The translations under genes were made by a program, and so were the position numbers. From contig FN649742.1 of assembly GCA_000310025.1 (NCBI GenBank), positions 2,711,551 through 2,730,222 on the forward strand: 18,672 nt of DNA. The letters are read 5' to 3'. Below the pieces are notes generated by a model. The model saw nothing but the letters and a program-made list of their open reading frames with translations. It was not told where the DNA came from and searched no databases. Positions 16,651-18,672 of this stretch are shown in pieces; the stretch's first letter is position 1, and every line of letters begins with the position of its first letter. Source of the DNA: Ectocarpus siliculosus. Taxonomy: Eukaryota; Sar; Phaeophyceae; Ectocarpales; Ectocarpaceae.

Positions 16651-18072
16651 TCACTGCAAGTTCATCACAAAGTCACGGTGCAACGCAAAAGACTCCTTGC
16701 TAATGGCCTTCGTCAAGAAATCTGCATGCTGAAATTGCGTCGGCACATGAGTAATTGAAATCTCCTTCCTCTCTACCAGCTCCCTGATAAAGTGATGTCG
16801 TACATCGATGTGTTTCGAGTTGGAGTTCGTGATCGGGTTGTGCGCAATCTGAATCGCTCCCTGATTATCCTCGAACACCGGGATGCACGGCATACCTGCA
16901 TCTGGCAACATAAAACGCCACACCTGCCTCAGGAACAACACTTCCTTCAAGACATCGGCAATTGCCACATACTCTGCTTCCGTGGTGGAAAGCGTGACAC
17001 ACTTTTGTGTCCTCGAAAACCAAGTCACACACCCTCCCCCACACATCACTAGCCCTCCTGACACCGATCTACGGTCTGTCGCCTTGCTTGCATAGTCGGC
17101 ATCCACAAACACCTGCATGCTCATCCCTGTCACTACTCCCCTCTCAAATGTAATCCCCATCCAACTCGTCCTCCTTACGTATCCTAAAATACCGAGTGCT
17201 GCCTTCCAGTGCACCATTTTGGGAGATGCACAATACCGCGCTACTGCCCGTACTGCGTTCGCGATGTCCGGCCTTGTTTGGGTGGCCAACCACATCAGAG
17301 ATCCTACCAACTCGCGAAAAGGGACATCAGCGCACGCTTCGTTCTCGTCAAAGTCGGTAAGCTTCACGCTCACGGGCAAGGGCACACTCCTCCCCCACTC
17401 AATGCCGTACTCTGCAGCCAACTCTTCGGCAAACCTCTGCTGCGAAATCCTCAACAGCCCTCTCTCTACGTCTCTCTCGTAAAAGCACGCGGAGTACCAC
17501 CTCAACTCTCCAAGGTTCTTCACGGGGACCATCTCGTTGAGATCCCTGCCAAACTTGTCACACCTCTCCTTCTGCCCTACAGCAAAAATGTCATCCACGT
17601 GGACCACGATGATCATGATCACACGTCCCTCCTCCATCAATCGAAAAACACATGCATCCGCCAGACACTGCAAAAAACCTAAAAGTAACAAACACCTCGT
17701 CAGGTGCGCATGCCAATGTCGTGATGCCTGCTTCAAACCATACAGACTCTTGCACAGCTTCACGATCAGGCCAGATAACCTACCACACCCCTGCGGTAAG
17801 CGCATGAAAACATCCTCATCAAGCTCAGACTGCACAAAAGCCTGCTGAATATCAAAATGGCACAAGTCAAGATTCTGCTCACATGCTAATGCTGCCAACA
17901 AGCGCACACTAGACACTGATACGGTGGGTGCAAACAATTCTCCAAAATCAATCGAAGCCCTCTGCATGTCCCCCCGCGCTACAAGTCTTGCCTTGAATTT
18001 CGTCGGCCATCCATACTCGTCTGCCTTACAGTTGAATACCCACTTAGCATTGATGGCGTTCTCTACTGGTTG
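16651..18072 (-). CDS. Copia pol: reverse transcriptase and RNase H
   Basis: An open frame of 473 codons plus stop follows an in-frame TAG at 18073-18075. It starts with the RT lead-in (AINAKWVFNCKADEYGWPTK, KARLVARGD). Counting from the internal Met at 17967: ELFAPTVSVSSVRLL (10-24), HFDIQQAF (first catalytic Asp 39), LCKSLYGLKQASRHW, and the RT core VVHVDDIFAVG (Asp125, Asp126; His in place of the usual Tyr). Then GSLMWLATQTRPDIA, and RNase H with VDADYA (Asp289), STTEAEYVA (Glu330), FEDNQGAI (Asp367), SKHIDVRHHFIRE and QHADFLTK (Asp416). All RT and RNase H catalytic acids are present, so this half of pol is intact. It copies the element's RNA into DNA and removes the template RNA. Whether it is translated depends on readthrough of the TAG. 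Confidence 0.93.
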   Translation of the reverse strand, partial: QPVENAINAKWVFNCKADEYGWPTKFKARLVARGDMQRASIDFGELFAPTVSVSSVRLLAALACEQNLDLCHFDIQQAFVQSELDEDVFMRLPQGCGRLSGLIVKLCKSLYGLKQASRHWHAHLTRCLLLLGFLQCLADACVFRLMEEGRVIMIIVVHVDDIFAVGQKERCDKFGRDLNEMVPVKNLGELRWYSACFYERDVERGLLRISQQRFAEELAAEYGIEWGRSVPLPVSVKLTDFDENEACADVPFRELVGSLMWLATQTRPDIANAVRAVARYCASPKMVHWKAALGILGYVRRTSWMGITFERGVVTGMSMQVFVDADYASKATDRRSVSGGLVMCGGGCVTWFSRTQKCVTLSTTEAEYVAIADVLKEVLFLRQVWRFMLPDAGMPCIPVFEDNQGAIQIAHNPITNSNSKHIDVRHHFIRELVERKEISITHVPTQFQHADFLTKAISKESFALHRDFVMNLQ

Positions 18073-18672
18073 CTACACCGGACTAAAAGTTCCTGCATCC
18101 AACAAACCGAAAAACTCTCGACCGATTGCATCATTCCATAACTCTGAATGTTGAGACCGCATGGCCTCGTTGAACGTCTTCGGCTCGCGGAGGTCGCTGG
18201 CCATGCAGTGCGGAAGGTCAGGCATCTTGTCAGGAGGACGCTGGGCGGGAAGAGCGGCGTCCACATCCTCGGGGGTGGCGAACATCGTTGCTGAACATTT
18301 GCGGTCTCCCCCCCCCCCCGGAATCCACGGGCCCCCCAGCTCCCACAGCCCCCCCGCTTCCACGGCCTCCAGGACTCGGATCCGGCTGCGGCGGGGGCGG
18401 TAGGTCGCGGCGTCCTTGATCCACGGCCTCCCGGGTGGCGAGCGACGAGATGAGGGTGTCCTTGTCCATCATGTCCAACAGCTCAAGGCGGTGGTGGAGA
18501 GCGGTGCCGCCACTGGGTGGCGACGGCGGTTTTGGTTGCTCATCCATGAACCGCACTCCATCGCCGCGTGTGCGGCCGTGAACCCTCGTGTCCTCTCGTC
18601 CCAACTCCTTGACGGCTCGTTTCGAAAGCGGCGGGTGCGGAGGAGCGGGGACGGCGGCGCCGCCGGAGCACT
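18073..18672 (-). pseudogene. Copia pol: integrase-RT linker, disrupted
   Basis: It is open from the window edge in one frame (PPLSKRAVKELGREDTRVHG, DGVRFMDEQPKPP, LELLDMMDKDTL) to about 18320. The homology-bearing frame then shifts by one at a run of 12 C (G on the coding strand, 18308-18319) and continues with PEDVDAALPAQRPPDKMP, EPKTFNEAMRSQHSEL and LLDAGTFSPV, ending in TAG at 18073-18075. The same frame continues past the TAG as the RT ORF. EAMRS..W..A...E...L...TF.PV is the usual start of copia RT, so the stop and the shift both break one polyprotein. Low-complexity Gly/Pro around the C run makes the exact shift point uncertain. Confidence 0.8.

Larger units (their letters stand above)
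16257..18672 (-). mobile_element. Ty1/copia LTR retrotransposon, 3' portion
   Basis: Reading on the minus strand from the window edge: integrase-to-RT linker, reverse transcriptase, RNase H, stop at 16651, then an untranslated segment, a G-run polypurine tract (16366-16372) and a putative LTR. The RT-before-RNase H at the 3' end of pol marks the copia order. The 5' LTR, gag, protease and integrase core lie beyond 18672. The element is antisense to EF-G. It is damaged (one stop codon, one frame change) and so probably not autonomous. Confidence 0.9.

Noticed and set aside
16288-16758. 156-codon + strand frame over the copia 3' region
   Set aside because: It is rich in Gln/Lys/Ser from CAAAA-type sequence and overlaps the antisense RNase H end and LTR; no motif.

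Overview
The window is nuclear DNA from a eukaryote with intron-rich genes. The setting fits a stramenopile, most likely a brown alga of the Ectocarpus type. The reasons are long introns (0.8-1.9 kb) with GT-AG borders, abundant CAG/CTG tracts, Ala/Gly-rich coding sequence, closely spaced genes on alternating strands, and decayed Ty3/gypsy and Ty1/copia elements. This assignment is inference from style, not from a marker gene. No bacterial operon, CRISPR array or rRNA was seen.

Layout. 1-633: no gene, but a perfect 14-bp inverted repeat. 634-2180: wreck of a Ty3/gypsy retrotransposon, with the integrase C-terminus, a chromodomain and a basic tail spread over several frames, bounded by two LTR-like repeats; the second follows a polypurine tract. 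2181-3919: no firm gene, one weak ORF, AT and CAG repeats. 3920-8942 (+): four-exon A-type iron-sulfur assembly gene (ISCA2-like), with a mitochondrial-type leader and all three cluster cysteines. Its introns hold a possible tRNA-derived SINE and two tandem-repeat families. 8943-10169: convergent intergenic spacer. 10170-12747 (-): PP2C-type Ser/Thr phosphatase in about six exons, with a probable GC-AG intron and one unresolved exon. 12959-15015 (-): unrecognised, largely disordered protein carrying an RVSF motif of the PP1-docking type. 15016-15490: divergent promoter region. 15491-15814 (+): first exon of an organellar EF-G GTPase. 16257-18672 (-): 3' part of a Ty1/copia element lying antisense in or across the EF-G gene.

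Functionally, ISCA2 and EF-G both point to the mitochondrion (Fe-S cluster maturation and organellar translation), but nothing shows that they work together. The PP2C and the RVSF protein are same-strand neighbours, but RVxF motifs dock PP1, not PP2C, so no partnership should be assumed. I found no clear new defence or mobile system. The most useful leads are splice-structure oddities in the PP2C gene, the acidic insertion in ISCA2, and the state of the two retroelements.
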